NCBI RefSeq assembly: GCF_000308835.1
Contig: NZ_BAGN01000113.1
Coordinates: 1-51,737, forward strand
DNA length: 51,737 nucleotides
From: Nocardia vinacea NBRC 16497
GTDB lineage: Bacteria > Actinomycetota > Actinomycetes > Mycobacteriales > Mycobacteriaceae
Direction: 5' to 3'
In this document: positions 24,929 to 33,282 of the stretch, piece by piece
Position numbering within the stretch: the first letter of the stretch is position 1
Layout of the letters: the number at the start of each line of letters is the position of its first letter
Program-made: the position numbers and the translations under genes
Notes under the pieces: generated by a model
The model's input: the letters and a program-made list of their open reading frames with translations, nothing else
Database searches by the model: none
What the model was told of the DNA's origin: nothing

Positions 24929-26149
24929 TCAGGAGCGCAGCGCGGTGTACAACCGGGCGACGACCACGGCCCGGCGCACATCGTCGGCGGGTAGCAACCG
25001 CAGCGCGTGCTCATGCACCTCGATATCGCCGGGGGAGTGCTCGCCGAAGGCGACGGCGTGATCGGCGCGGTCACTGGCCAGTACCGCGGTGCGCACCCCG
25101 ACATCGAGATGGTTGCGCCACTGCAGCACACCGGGAGTGTCCGAACCGGGCAGCAGCGGTCCGCGGTAGAGCCAGACCGCCGAGCTGGTGTCGCCCGCCT
25201 GGATGGCGGCGAGCAGATCGACCGCATCGCAGGAGACCGGACCGGTGAGCATGTAGCGGCGGTTGCTGATCTCACCGCCGGTCGTGCGCCGCAGGTGTGA
25301 GACATCGGCCTTGAGCGTGCTCGAGGACACCGGACGGTCGCCGTAGACCGCGGTCTGCAGTTGTTCGGGAGTGAACCCGTCGGGCTCCAGCGCGAGCAGC
25401 GCCAGGATTTCCAGGTGGCGCGGCGGCAATGGCACCGGCCTGCCGTCGCGGACCAGCCGTGCGCCGCCCAGACATTCGAGCCGTACACCGCGCGCCGGTG
25501 TCGGTGCGGCCGCCCGCAACATTGTCTCGACCGCGGTGACCAGCGCGCGGACCGAGGTCATCACCATCGGATGCGAACGCTCCCAGGAACTGGACAGATC
25601 GAGCACACCGACCTGGCGGCCGTCGGGTGCGTGGATCGGCGCGGAATAGCACACCCAGCCGTGCAGCGCGGCGACCAGATGTTCGGCGGAGAACACGGTG
25701 GACGGGTGGTCGCCGTGCAGGGCGAGCGACAAACCGTTGGTGCCCATATGGCTTTCGTCCCAGCAGCCGCCGGGCGCGAAGTTCACCGCCTCGGCCTGGC
25801 GACGCAGGGCGCGATCGCCGCAGGACCAGAGGATGGTGCCCGCGGCATCGCTGACGACCGCGAGATAGCCCGAGTCCTCGGAGATGCCGCGCAGATCACC
25901 GGCCAATTCGGTAATCGGTTGGCGCAGTGGCGATTCGGTCCAGCGATCGCGGACATCGTCCAGGCCGGGCGCCTCGGTGCAGCTCGGATCGACCGTCGTC
26001 AGCGAGCGCTGCCAGGACTGGATGACCTCATCGCGCAGCGCGGTCGAACCCGCGGGTATGCCGAGAGTGCTACTCGGAGCCGTCGCCCAACGCGCCCATT
26101 CTTTTTCCAGTGCGGCCCGTTGTTGGGTGAGGGTGCGGAATTGTGCCAC
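24929..26149 (-). CDS. GAF-domain regulator with C-terminal winged helix
   Basis: The 406-aa regulator has an AcoR-like N-terminal half: REEV-type start (LRDEVIQSWQRSL), then a GAF sensor at about 80-210 with GGCWDESHMGTNGLSLAL and GWVCYSAPIHAPDGRQVGVL. Instead of the sigma-54 ATPase and Fis domain of AcoR, the C-terminal half (about 222-310) reads GRPVPLPPRHLEILALLALE and DVSHLRRTTGGEISNRRYML, an OmpR/SARP-like winged helix. It lies 88 bp upstream of the aldehyde dehydrogenase, which it very probably activates when it senses the aldehyde or alcohol. Confidence 0.85.
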   Translation of the reverse strand: MAQFRTLTQQRAALEKEWARWATAPSSTLGIPAGSTALRDEVIQSWQRSLTTVDPSCTEAPGLDDVRDRWTESPLRQPITELAGDLRGISEDSGYLAVVSDAAGTILWSCGDRALRRQAEAVNFAPGGCWDESHMGTNGLSLALHGDHPSTVFSAEHLVAALHGWVCYSAPIHAPDGRQVGVLDLSSSWERSHPMVMTSVRALVTAVETMLRAAAPTPARGVRLECLGGARLVRDGRPVPLPPRHLEILALLALEPDGFTPEQLQTAVYGDRPVSSSTLKADVSHLRRTTGGEISNRRYMLTGPVSCDAVDLLAAIQAGDTSSAVWLYRGPLLPGSDTPGVLQWRNHLDVGVRTAVLASDRADHAVAFGEHSPGDIEVHEHALRLLPADDVRRAVVVARLYTALRS

Positions 26150-26169
26150 CTCGTAAACCCCATCGTTAG

Positions 26170-26181
26170 TGTGAGCTCACA
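26170..26181. promoter_or_regulatory. Perfect palindrome upstream of GAF regulator
   Basis: TGTGAGCTCACA is a perfect 12-bp palindrome 20 bp upstream of the GAF regulator start, in the gap shared with the YjbR gene. The two half-sites TGTGA/TCACA are two bases apart, not the six of a CRP site, so autoregulation by the GAF protein is the better guess. Confidence 0.45.
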
Positions 26182-26296
26182 TTCGCTATCTCATGATGGC
26201 GTACGCATATAGGTCGAGTCGAGAGTTCGGCGGCAAACCGACCGTCCTCCATTGACGATTCGACTCCGATCTGCGATTGCGGTCTACGCTGCTGAT

Positions 26297-26722
26297 ATGG
26301 CGAAGGTTTCGCGACGAGCCAAGGTGGCCGACGTGCACGAACTGGCCACCGGCATGCCGTTCGTCAACCGGGTGGACGGACCGCACGGCAATGCGGTGTA
26401 CCAGGTCGGCGGCAAATCCTTCGTCTTCTTCCGCAATCCGCGCCCCGACGCTTTCGACCCGGACACCGGTGAGCGCTATGCCGACGTGATCGTGATCTGG
26501 GTGCCCTCGGAGTCGGACAAACTCGCGCTGGTACAGGATCCGGATTCACCGTTCTTCACCACCCCGCATTTCGACGGACATCTGTCGGTCCTGGTGCGCA
26601 GCAGCCGCATCGGTGAACTCAGCAAGCAGGAGTTGGCGGAGGTCATCCAGGACGCCTGGCTCAGTCGGGCCTCCCGTAAGCGGGCGGCCGACTGGCTGGC
26701 CGCGCACAGTGTCGCGGACTGA
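26297..26722 (+). CDS. MmcQ/YjbR-family protein
   Basis: The 141-aa protein reads VADVHELATGMPFVNRVDGP near the N-terminus, YQVGGKSFVFFRNPR, then FTTPHFDGHLSVLVRSSRIG and ELAEVIQDAWLSRASRKRAA at the C-terminus, which fits the MmcQ/YjbR fold, a small double-psi-like DNA- or ligand-binding domain of unknown role. The chosen ATG gives the family N-terminus. It is divergent from the GAF regulator and convergent with the LLM gene. Confidence 0.8.
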   Translation: MAKVSRRAKVADVHELATGMPFVNRVDGPHGNAVYQVGGKSFVFFRNPRPDAFDPDTGERYADVIVIWVPSESDKLALVQDPDSPFFTTPHFDGHLSVLVRSSRIGELSKQELAEVIQDAWLSRASRKRAADWLAAHSVAD

Positions 26723-26745
26723 CCTGCCGTGGCGTGTCCCCGCAT

Positions 26746-27633
26746 TCAGCGCAGCAGTTCGACTACCGCGCCCATCGGCTCCATACTGCTCTCGAGCACC
26801 GAGACGTAGCTGAATCCGAACTGTTCCCGGCGCTCTTCCAACTGCCGCGCCATTTCCTTCGGCGTGCCGATCAGCAATGCGGGCAACTCCTCCGGCCGGT
26901 CGGCGACATCGGTGGGCAGGTGCGGCCCGTACAGTTCCAGTGCGGCCGACCGTTCCTCCGGTGGAATTACACGCTGCAGTAGGATATTCAGCTCGACCTC
27001 CTCGGCCCGTGACCCGAGCAACTCCCGCAGGTACGCCATCCGCGCATCGGTGGCGGCGGGTCCGACGAACTGCAGTGGTCCACCGTTGTACGCCGGCGCG
27101 GCACCTGGCAGCGCGACGATATCGGCATACTCGGCCGCGATCCGCAGCAGCCGATCGCCCCAACCCGCGATGACCAGTGGCGGACCCGAGGGCTGCGCGG
27201 GCCGGGGCTGATACTCGGGATCGGCGAACAACCGCCGCAGTGTCGCGGCGGTCGTCGCCAACTGCTCGACCCGCTTACCCGCGCTCTCGAAGGTGATTCC
27301 GGCCGTTTCGAATTCCTCCCGGACGTACCCGGCTCCGAGTCCCAACTCGACCCGTCCATCGGTGAGTTGATCGGCCGTCGCGGCCTCGCGCGCCAAGAGC
27401 GCCGCGTTGTAGAACGGCGTATTCAATACGAAGGTCGTCAACCGGACCCGCTCGGTCGCCTCGGCCGCGAGAATCATCGCCGGAAACGGTGCGGGCAACC
27501 CCAGATGGTCGGCCACACCGACCACGTCGTACCCGAGTTCCTCGGCCCTGCGACACTTTCGTATCCACTCCGCCCGCGAAGCGGGAGCGAGCAGAGTGAC
27601 ACCGAACCGGAACTTGCGTCGCGCAGCCGTCAC
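26746..27633 (-). CDS. LLM-class F420-dependent oxidoreductase
   Basis: This 295-aa luciferase-like (TIM-barrel) oxidoreductase matches the actinobacterial group that uses F420: FRFGVTLLAPASRAEWIRKC, EELGYDVVGVADHLGLPAPF, RVRLTTFVLNTPFYNAALLA, then LTDGRVELGLGAGYVREEF and PPLVIAGWGDRLLRIAAEYA. Substrates of this group are mostly unknown. It is followed upstream (higher coordinates) by a small membrane gene and the epimerase gene on the same strand, so it may be the last gene of that unit. Confidence 0.9.
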   Translation of the reverse strand: MTAARRKFRFGVTLLAPASRAEWIRKCRRAEELGYDVVGVADHLGLPAPFPAMILAAEATERVRLTTFVLNTPFYNAALLAREAATADQLTDGRVELGLGAGYVREEFETAGITFESAGKRVEQLATTAATLRRLFADPEYQPRPAQPSGPPLVIAGWGDRLLRIAAEYADIVALPGAAPAYNGGPLQFVGPAATDARMAYLRELLGSRAEEVELNILLQRVIPPEERSAALELYGPHLPTDVADRPEELPALLIGTPKEMARQLEERREQFGFSYVSVLESSMEPMGAVVELLR

Positions 27634-27659
27634 CCTTCCTGTCTACCAGGCCGAACCGA

Positions 27660-27893
27660 TCAGCACGTCGCGAGCGCCAGTCCCACCCAAATCATCCCGG
27701 CCGATGCCACCACCGCCGCCAATGCCGGACCCGGTCGCCGCAACCTGGCCGACCCGATGATCTGCCGCACCGCATTTCGCCTTTGCGGCGCACCGGATTT
27801 CGTCTCCGATGTCCGCCGCCCCAACCAGCGTCGCACCAACCCGATGGTGCCGATGACGAGTGTCGCGATCAGCATGGCCCCGCCCCTACGCAT
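27660..27893 (-). CDS. Small two-helix membrane protein
   Basis: The 77-aa protein is not recognised. It has an N-terminal hydrophobic helix (MLIATLVIGTIGLVRRW), a basic central loop (LGRRTSETKS, RRNAVRQ) and a C-terminal helix (ALAAVVASAGMIWVGLALA). Its first codons overlap the end of the epimerase gene by 8 bp, which suggests translational coupling and supports it as a real gene. An internal ATG at codon 7 is an alternative start. Confidence 0.5.
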   Translation of the reverse strand: MRRGGAMLIATLVIGTIGLVRRWLGRRTSETKSGAPQRRNAVRQIIGSARLRRPGPALAAVVASAGMIWVGLALATC

Positions 27894-28935
27894 TCACGGC
27901 TGTCCGACGCGCCGACGCGCCGGCAGGCCGTGGCACGACGCCGAACTCGATCAAACTCTCCGCGGTGTCCAGCACCGTCTCCCGCACCGGCCGCATCGAC
28001 CATCCGAGTTCCCGCCGCGCTTTCTCGGAGCTGAGCTGTTCGGTACGACCCAATGTCGGCACTGTCAATCGAATCCCCTTGTCGAACAATGCAATCGCGC
28101 GCACGAGAACATCGGGGATCACCCGAGTAGGTACCCGGTATCCACGCGGCCCGAACTCCTCGGCCAACGTCCGCCCCATATCCGCCATCCAGACATGTTC
28201 GCCCGCGCAGATGTACCGATTCCCGACCGCTCCGGGAGCCTCCAGCGCCAGCCGATGCGCCACCGCGAGATCCCGCACATCCACCACTGCCCATCCCACC
28301 CGTGGTGAACCCGGCGCATCGCGGGCGAGCAGTCGGCGCACCGGTTCGTGCGAGGTGCTCGTCGCCGTGGATTGCAACGGCCCCAACACCATTCCGGGAT
28401 TCACCACCACCAGATCGAGATCCGAATTCGCGGCGAAATCCCATGCCGCCCGTTCGGCCAGCGTCTTGCTCTTCTGATAGGCCGCACTGCGTTCGACCAC
28501 CGACCAATCGGCCTCGGTGCGCACCGCGTCCGTCTCGTGACCATAGGTGATCGCAGCGATCGATGAGGTGAGCACGACCCGCTGAACACCGCTGTCCGCG
28601 CACGCCCGCAATACCCGTAATGTCCCGTCGACCGCGGTATCGATCAGTTCCCGTTCGTCGTCCGGTGGCGTCGCCGGAAACGGTGATGCCACGTGCAGGA
28701 CGAACGCGCAGCCCGAAACGGCCGCCGCCCAGCCCGCGTCGTCGTTGAGATCCACCGCGACGAACTCCAACTCGCCGCCGAGCCGATCCGCGAGTGCCAC
28801 CAGATGTGCGCGTTTATCCGCTTTTCCGAGGTCGCGAACCGTGCCACGCACGGCATATCCGTGCTCGAGCAGTTCGGCGATGACATGTCCGGCGACGAAT
28901 CCTGTTGCGCCGGTTACGAGTACCTGTGTGCTCAT
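27886..28935 (-). CDS. NAD(P)-dependent epimerase/dihydroflavonol-reductase-like SDR
   Basis: The 349-aa extended short-chain dehydrogenase has a Rossmann start VLVTGATGFVAGHV, an acidic DLND at the end of a beta strand, a TSSIAAITYG strand, the catalytic YQKSK (Tyr-x-x-x-Lys) and GMVLGP. It is closest in pattern to the dihydroflavonol-4-reductase/aldehyde reductase group, which reduce carbonyls with NADPH. It is divergent from a TetR regulator 111 bp away, with a good palindrome in the gap. Confidence 0.87.
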   Translation of the reverse strand: MSTQVLVTGATGFVAGHVIAELLEHGYAVRGTVRDLGKADKRAHLVALADRLGGELEFVAVDLNDDAGWAAAVSGCAFVLHVASPFPATPPDDERELIDTAVDGTLRVLRACADSGVQRVVLTSSIAAITYGHETDAVRTEADWSVVERSAAYQKSKTLAERAAWDFAANSDLDLVVVNPGMVLGPLQSTATSTSHEPVRRLLARDAPGSPRVGWAVVDVRDLAVAHRLALEAPGAVGNRYICAGEHVWMADMGRTLAEEFGPRGYRVPTRVIPDVLVRAIALFDKGIRLTVPTLGRTEQLSSEKARRELGWSMRPVRETVLDTAESLIEFGVVPRPAGASARRTAVNA

Positions 28936-28995
28936 ATGCTTACCCGCTTCGGAGGAGGGATGCGGTCAGCCCCATCTGAGCGCCGCTCAGATAAT

Positions 28996-29010
28996 CTAAG
29001 CACTGCATAG
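28996..29010. promoter_or_regulatory. Candidate TetR operator
   Basis: CTAAGCACTGCATAG is a 15-bp palindrome with one mismatched pair (6 of 7). It lies between the divergent epimerase and tetR genes, 60 bp from one start and 36 bp from the other, as expected for an autoregulatory TetR site. Confidence 0.55.
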
Positions 29011-29046
29011 TTAGGCTGTCCAGCAGGCGTCGAATACGCTCGATTG

Positions 29047-29661
29047 GTGACGCGGACCAGTTACCACCACGGCGCGCTGCGCGACACGCTCCTCGCCGCC
29101 TGCCTGCGGCTGATCGAGACCGAGGGCCTCGGCGCGGTGAGCCTGCGGCGGGTGGCCCGCGAGGCGGGCGTGAGCACCGGCGCGCCGTACCACCATTTCG
29201 CTGATCGCTCGGCCCTGCTCGCCGCCCTGTCGACCGAGGGTTTCCGACGGCTCGGCAGCGACTTGGCCGACGCGCGCGCCGCCGCAGAAACACCGCTGCA
29301 AGCGTTGACCGCGCTGGCCGAAACCTATGTGCGGTTCTCCCAGGAAAATCCTGGCTACTTCGGTCTCATGTTCCGCCCGGAACTCTCCCAACCCGAGAAG
29401 CATCCGGATGCGGGGGCGGCGGGCGACGCGGCCTTCGATGTCCTCGCCGACACCATCGCCGAAGCCGTCGCCGCCGGATTGCTGCCCGCCGATAAAGCCG
29501 ACACCCTGGCCGTCATGTGGTGGAGCCTGGCGCACGGCATGGCCTCACTGTGGCTGGACGGTCAACTCGAAAAGCGCAGCATCCAACTCGGCACCACCGC
29601 GCCCACGCTGGTCGAGGACATCATGCGCACCTTCACCGCGCTGGTCGGCCCCGGCGCGTGA
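29047..29661 (+). CDS. TetR-family repressor
   Basis: The 204-aa TetR protein has its HTH near residues 27-48: LGAVSLRRVAREAGVSTGAP and YHHFADRSALLAAL. The C-terminal ligand domain follows (ALAETYVRFSQENPGYFGLM, then AVMWWSLAHGMASLWL), the WHG-type pattern. It would repress the divergent epimerase operon and itself through the palindrome at 28996. The GTG at 29047 is preferred over the adjacent TTG at 29044. Confidence 0.9.
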   Translation: MTRTSYHHGALRDTLLAACLRLIETEGLGAVSLRRVAREAGVSTGAPYHHFADRSALLAALSTEGFRRLGSDLADARAAAETPLQALTALAETYVRFSQENPGYFGLMFRPELSQPEKHPDAGAAGDAAFDVLADTIAEAVAAGLLPADKADTLAVMWWSLAHGMASLWLDGQLEKRSIQLGTTAPTLVEDIMRTFTALVGPGA

Positions 29662-29745
29662 CACCCGCGCGAGCGCACCCGCCACTAGAGTGAAGCCGAA
29701 CGATTGCTGTCCGATGCACCCGCACTCTTCGAGAGGGATGTTCCG

Positions 29746-30057
29746 ATGACACAGCAGCTCGATCCCACGGTCCAGGAATTCGTCAGCGCGCTCAACGACA
29801 ACGATCAGGACCGCTTCTATGCCATCCTCACCGACGACGCGACCATGTCCGACGACGGTGTGGAGCGCAACCTCGTCCAGTGGACCGACTCCGAGATCTT
29901 CGGCAGCAATGGGCGCATGAATGTCGAATCGATCGGCGACAACGGCACCGAACTGGTTGCCGACTACACGAATTCCCGCTGGGGTTCGATGCGCACCACG
30001 TGGCGCTTCATCGTCCGCGACAGCAAGATCAGTCGATTCGAGACCGGCCAAGCCTGA
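29746..30057 (+). CDS. NTF2/SnoaL-like small protein
   Basis: The 103-aa protein fits the NTF2-like (SnoaL/ketosteroid-isomerase) fold by its opening helices PTVQEFVSALNDNDQDRFYA and ILTDDATM, then the beta strands ELVADYTNSRW and RTTWRFIVRDSKISRFETGQ. No catalytic residues can be singled out. It lies 84 bp after tetR and 14 bp before the phosphodiesterase gene, so the latter two may be an operon. Confidence 0.65.
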   Translation: MTQQLDPTVQEFVSALNDNDQDRFYAILTDDATMSDDGVERNLVQWTDSEIFGSNGRMNVESIGDNGTELVADYTNSRWGSMRTTWRFIVRDSKISRFETGQA

Positions 30058-30071
30058 GTACCCTCGAGTTC

Positions 30072-31214
30072 GTGTTCACCACGCCCCGTTACGGCACGGG
30101 CTCCCTGGCTGATCTGTTCCCCTCCCTCCTCGCCGGGCTCGGCGTGCCCGGCGAGGTCGACCGGCTCGGCCTCGCGCTCGCTGCCGACCGGGTCTGCGTG
30201 CTGCTGATCGACGGTCTCGGCGCGGATGCACTCGCCGCGAATTCCGATGTGGCGCCATTCCTGTCGGCACTGGCGCAGCGCACGCTGACGGCCGGCTTCC
30301 CGAGTACGACGACGGTCAGTCTGAGCTCACTCGGCGTCGGCGTGCCCCCCGGCGAACACGGGTTCACCGGATACCTGATACACGTGCCCGGCTACGACCG
30401 GCTGGTGAATGCGCTGACCTGGCGGCTACACGGCGTGGGACCGAAGATCGACCTGCTGCACGATCTGGTGCCGGAGCAATTCCAGCCCACTGCCACGGTT
30501 TTCGAGCGCGCCGCGGCCGACGGTATCGCGGTGGCCCAGGTCGCGCCGCGTCTACAGGCGGGGTCCGGGCTGACCAGGGCGGTGCTGCGCGGCTGCGAAT
30601 TCCGGCCCTATGTTTCTGTCGGCGATTTCGTCGACGGCGTCGCCACCGCACTGCGCGCGGGCCCGCGCTCGCTGGTCTACGCCTACCACGGCAACCTCGA
30701 CACGACCGGTCACGTGCGCGGACCATCCTCGGACGCTTGGCTTTTGGAGCTCGCGCACGTCGACCGACTGGCCGCCACCATCGCCGAACATCTGCCACCC
30801 GATGCCGCGCTCATCGTGACCGCCGACCACGGCATGGTGGAACTCGCCGACCGCGTCGACTACGACAAGACCGAGGTACTGCGCGAGGGCGTACGGCTAC
30901 TCGGCGGCGAGCCGCGCGCCCGCCATGTCTTCACCGTCGACGGCGCGACCGCCGAGGTGGCGGCGACCTGGCGGGAATACCTCGGCGCCGACTTCGATGT
31001 CATCCCCCGCGCCGAGGCGATCGATCGCGGGTGGTTCGGCCCCACCGTGGCACCGCATATCGCCCAGCGCATCGGCGATCTCGTGGTCGCGGCAAGTGGT
31101 CTGCGCGGCGTCGTGCGCACCGGTGCCGAACCGCTCGAGTCCATGCTGATCGGCCATCATGGTTCGCTCACATCGGCGGAGATGAATGTGCCGCTGTGCA
31201 CGTTCCGACCGTAA
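30072..31214 (+). CDS. Alkaline-phosphatase-superfamily nucleotide pyrophosphatase/phosphodiesterase
   Basis: This 380-aa protein of the type I phosphodiesterase/nucleotide pyrophosphatase family has metal-binding CVLLIDGLGADAL, the nucleophile loop FPSTTTVSLSSLGVGVPPGE (threonine nucleophile) and HGFTGYL. The other metal residues follow in YHGNLDTTGHVRGP and IVTADHGMVEL, then GHHGSLTSAEMNVPL at the end. It hydrolyses phosphate diesters or pyrophosphates; the substrate is unknown. It has no signal peptide. The GTG at 30072 gives the family N-terminus. Confidence 0.88.
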   Translation: MFTTPRYGTGSLADLFPSLLAGLGVPGEVDRLGLALAADRVCVLLIDGLGADALAANSDVAPFLSALAQRTLTAGFPSTTTVSLSSLGVGVPPGEHGFTGYLIHVPGYDRLVNALTWRLHGVGPKIDLLHDLVPEQFQPTATVFERAAADGIAVAQVAPRLQAGSGLTRAVLRGCEFRPYVSVGDFVDGVATALRAGPRSLVYAYHGNLDTTGHVRGPSSDAWLLELAHVDRLAATIAEHLPPDAALIVTADHGMVELADRVDYDKTEVLREGVRLLGGEPRARHVFTVDGATAEVAATWREYLGADFDVIPRAEAIDRGWFGPTVAPHIAQRIGDLVVAASGLRGVVRTGAEPLESMLIGHHGSLTSAEMNVPLCTFRP

Positions 31215-31286
31215 TCGTGCCGTTGCCCTAGGCTGTACCGCGTTGTCGCGGGCATGGTCGCCCGCCGAACCGCCAGGAGGATCTCT

Positions 31287-31601
31287 ATGAACGCCACGCT
31301 CTTACGCACCGGACTCGGGGTCGCGGCGGTCGCGGCACTGCTGGCCGGCTGCAGCGATATCGAGCGGGCGCTCAACCAGGGTGGCGACACCACCTGCCGC
31401 GATTACGTCAAACAGGATCAGGACACCAAGCGCACGACGATCACGAAATTCATCAAGCAGCAGACCAAGGATGATCACGAGCCCGCAGGCACCGCGGTCG
31501 ATGCCACGATGATCCAGGTGGACCTGCTGTGCGGCGCCCAGGTCAATCAGGACACCCCGATCAAAAAGGCTGATATCGCAGGCATTTTCCTCAACAAGTA
31601 G
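31287..31601 (+). CDS. Putative lipoprotein with HdeA-like features
   Basis: The 104-aa protein starts with a signal helix (LLRTGLGVAAVAALLAGCSD) containing the lipobox LLAGC, so it should be lipidated and anchored outside the membrane. The mature part is charged and has just two further cysteines (TCRDY and LLCGAQ) about 45 residues apart, with lysine-rich helices between. This pattern recalls the acid chaperone HdeA, which also has two Cys and a charged helical body, but the similarity is only a guess. AGGAGG precedes the ATG. A bidirectional terminator follows. Confidence 0.7.
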   Translation: MNATLLRTGLGVAAVAALLAGCSDIERALNQGGDTTCRDYVKQDQDTKRTTITKFIKQQTKDDHEPAGTAVDATMIQVDLLCGAQVNQDTPIKKADIAGIFLNK

Positions 31602-31627
31602 TCCGAATACGCGACAAGCGGACACGT

Positions 31628-31666
31628 AAAGCGGCCCCCAGCAGATCGAAAACTGAGGGCCGCTTT
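31628..31666. terminator. Bidirectional hairpin terminator
   Basis: AAAGCGGCCC and GGGCCGCTTT form a perfect 10-bp stem. It is followed by GCTATTT on one side and has A-rich flanks on the other, so it can end both the lipoprotein gene and the facing DUF397 gene. Confidence 0.8.
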
Positions 31667-31678
31667 GCTATTTCGCGA

Positions 31679-31885
31679 CTACGTGCGGTCGAACTCGCCA
31701 TCATTCACGCCAGCGGTGAAGGCGGCCCACTCGCCGGGCGTGAAGACCAGCGCGGGGCCGGTCGGGTTTTTGGAGTCTCGGAGTCCGACATGTCCTTCTG
31801 CGAGGAAAGCAACTTCTACACAGTCGGATCCCCCCTGACTGCGGCTCGACTTGAACCACCGAGCGCCGGTCAGGTCAACGTTCAT
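31679..31885 (-). CDS. DUF397 protein (Scr-type toxin partner)
   Basis: This 68-aa DUF397 protein is recognised by ARWFKSSRSQGGSDCVEVAF, GLRDSKNPTGPALVFTPGEW and FTAGVND. DUF397 genes always travel with a DUF5753 HTH gene in actinobacteria; in Streptomyces such a pair (scr2/scr1) has been described as toxin-antitoxin-like, and other pairs regulate development. Its start overlaps the stop of the HTH gene (ATGA), so the two are translated together. Confidence 0.92.
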   Translation of the reverse strand: MNVDLTGARWFKSSRSQGGSDCVEVAFLAEGHVGLRDSKNPTGPALVFTPGEWAAFTAGVNDGEFDRT

Positions 31886-32781
31886 TCTCGTCTCCTTGCT
31901 GCTATCTCTCTCAACATGTCGCGGCTCGAACGAGGGTCCATGCTCGCCTGGTGGAGCTGCCGGAACGCCTTGCGAAACGTCAGCACATCCGCCCTCCTCT
32001 CAAGATAGGCGCTGCCCGCGTAACCCTCGCAGTAGACCTGAGACGGTTCCACGACCTGTTTGCCGCGCGTGTCACGACCGAAGTCCATGATGGTGAACGG
32101 TGGCGGCGCCGCCCCGAGCGGGATACCGACGCGGAAGGGCATCACGCGGATCTCGATGTTGTCGCGTGTGCTCATGTCGGCGATGTGTCGCGCTTGCGCG
32201 GCCATCAGCGCATGGTCGCCGACCACTGTCCGCAGCACGTTTTCATGCAAGATGACTGACACCGCTGCGGGTTCGCGTGAACGGGTCAGAATGCGTTGTC
32301 GCTGCACACGCACCTGCACGCGCCGTTCGATTTCATCGTCGGTATCGTCTGGGAAGTAGAGCCTGTCAACGGCTCGCGCATAGTCCGCGGTTTGCAGCAA
32401 GCCGTGCACCATAAGAGGCTGGAATATCGTCAAAACCTTTGCGCTGGACTCTAATCCGACATACAGGTTGGCCCACGCGGGGATTAGATCGCTGTAGGCG
32501 TGCCACCATGACTTCACTGGTGCCAGCTCGGCGAGCCCCTGCGCGACGCCCGTTCTCTCCTCGGGCAGTCCGTATACCTCGCAGAGCGACAGAACGTCAC
32601 TGACCCTTACCTTCTCGGTCTCGCCCCGTTCGAGGCGACTCAGCGTCGGTCTGCTCCACTGTACGAGCGCCGCCGCCTCCTCCAGGCTCATTCCCGTTGC
32701 TGTGCGCGCATCTCGCAGCAAACGACCAAGCTGCCTGCGCGGCAAAGTGGTTCCTGTGTCCTCGAGTTCGTCTTCCGCCAT
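31882..32781 (-). CDS. XRE-family HTH regulator with DUF5753 (Scr1-like)
   Basis: The 299-aa protein has an N-terminal XRE HTH (LGRLLRDARTATGMSLEEAA then LVQWSRPTLSRLERGETEKV, residues 17-60). A long DUF5753 domain follows: YVGLESSAKVLTIFQPLMVH, GLLQTADYARAV, RVQVRVQRQRIL, ENVLRTVVG and IEIRVMPFRVG. It is the antitoxin or regulator member of the DUF397 pair. The ATG at 32781 gives the usual N-terminus. A perfect palindrome 31 bp upstream is a likely operator for autorepression. Confidence 0.92.
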   Translation of the reverse strand: MAEDELEDTGTTLPRRQLGRLLRDARTATGMSLEEAAALVQWSRPTLSRLERGETEKVRVSDVLSLCEVYGLPEERTGVAQGLAELAPVKSWWHAYSDLIPAWANLYVGLESSAKVLTIFQPLMVHGLLQTADYARAVDRLYFPDDTDDEIERRVQVRVQRQRILTRSREPAAVSVILHENVLRTVVGDHALMAAQARHIADMSTRDNIEIRVMPFRVGIPLGAAPPPFTIMDFGRDTRGKQVVEPSQVYCEGYAGSAYLERRADVLTFRKAFRQLHQASMDPRSSRDMLREIAARRRE

Positions 32782-32812
32782 CTGCCCCACCCTCTCATTC
32801 GGCCAAACTGTT

Positions 32813-32829
32813 CCTCTCGTTTCGAGAGG
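32813..32829. promoter_or_regulatory. Candidate operator in Scr1-like divergent gap
   Basis: CCTCTCG and CGAGAGG are perfect 7-bp arms around TTT. The site lies in the 150-bp gap between the HTH gene and the divergent small-gene pair, so one dimer could control both directions. Confidence 0.55.
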
Positions 32830-32931
32830 CACACTATGCGTTTCACGAGAAGGATTCAGCAGATTCGCGGAGATTTCGGCAGCTCGTGATTGTGCCCTGC
32901 TCGGCATCGGCACTTGACACACCCTTGCGGC

Positions 32932-33282
32932 ATGTCCACGCCGAAACGAGAGCTTCCGCAACGAGATCCGTTCACCGGGCGGCCAGTTGCGTACAGCGGC
33001 GCACCGCCCGAGCTGGTCGAGCAAGTCGCGGCCGCCGTCCGTGAGTGGGCAGGCCCGCCGATAGCTCCATCCGTGCGTCGTCTGCTCGCGGACTTTCACG
33101 AAGACACCCAGCAGAAACTCGACCGCGCTCCCATCGACAGCCGTCCGATGTTTCATGGGGCGGACGGCTCGGTGTTGCCGGTCGACGAGGACGGATGGAT
33201 TTCCGATTCGGACGCCGATCTCGACCATGCCGACGCAATCACCATTGAGCCCACAGATGTTCGCGACATCGAGGAGTCGTGA
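32932..33282 (+). CDS. Small hypothetical protein, divergent from Scr1-like pair
   Basis: The 116-aa protein is not recognised. Its first third is basic and proline-containing (MSTPKRELPQRDPFTGRPVA), the middle is helical (ELVEQVAAAVREWAGPP, SVRRLLADFHEDTQQKL) and the end is strongly acidic (DEDGWISDSDADLDHADAIT). Codon use fits the region and the next gene overlaps its stop by four bases, which argues that it is translated. It shares a divergent control region with the HTH/DUF397 pair. Confidence 0.65.
   Translation: MSTPKRELPQRDPFTGRPVAYSGAPPELVEQVAAAVREWAGPPIAPSVRRLLADFHEDTQQKLDRAPIDSRPMFHGADGSVLPVDEDGWISDSDADLDHADAITIEPTDVRDIEES

Noticed and set aside
26170..26181. CRP site at the GAF regulator
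   Set aside because: The TGTGA and TCACA halves are two bases apart instead of six, so CRP cannot bind in the usual way; kept only as an unspecified palindrome.
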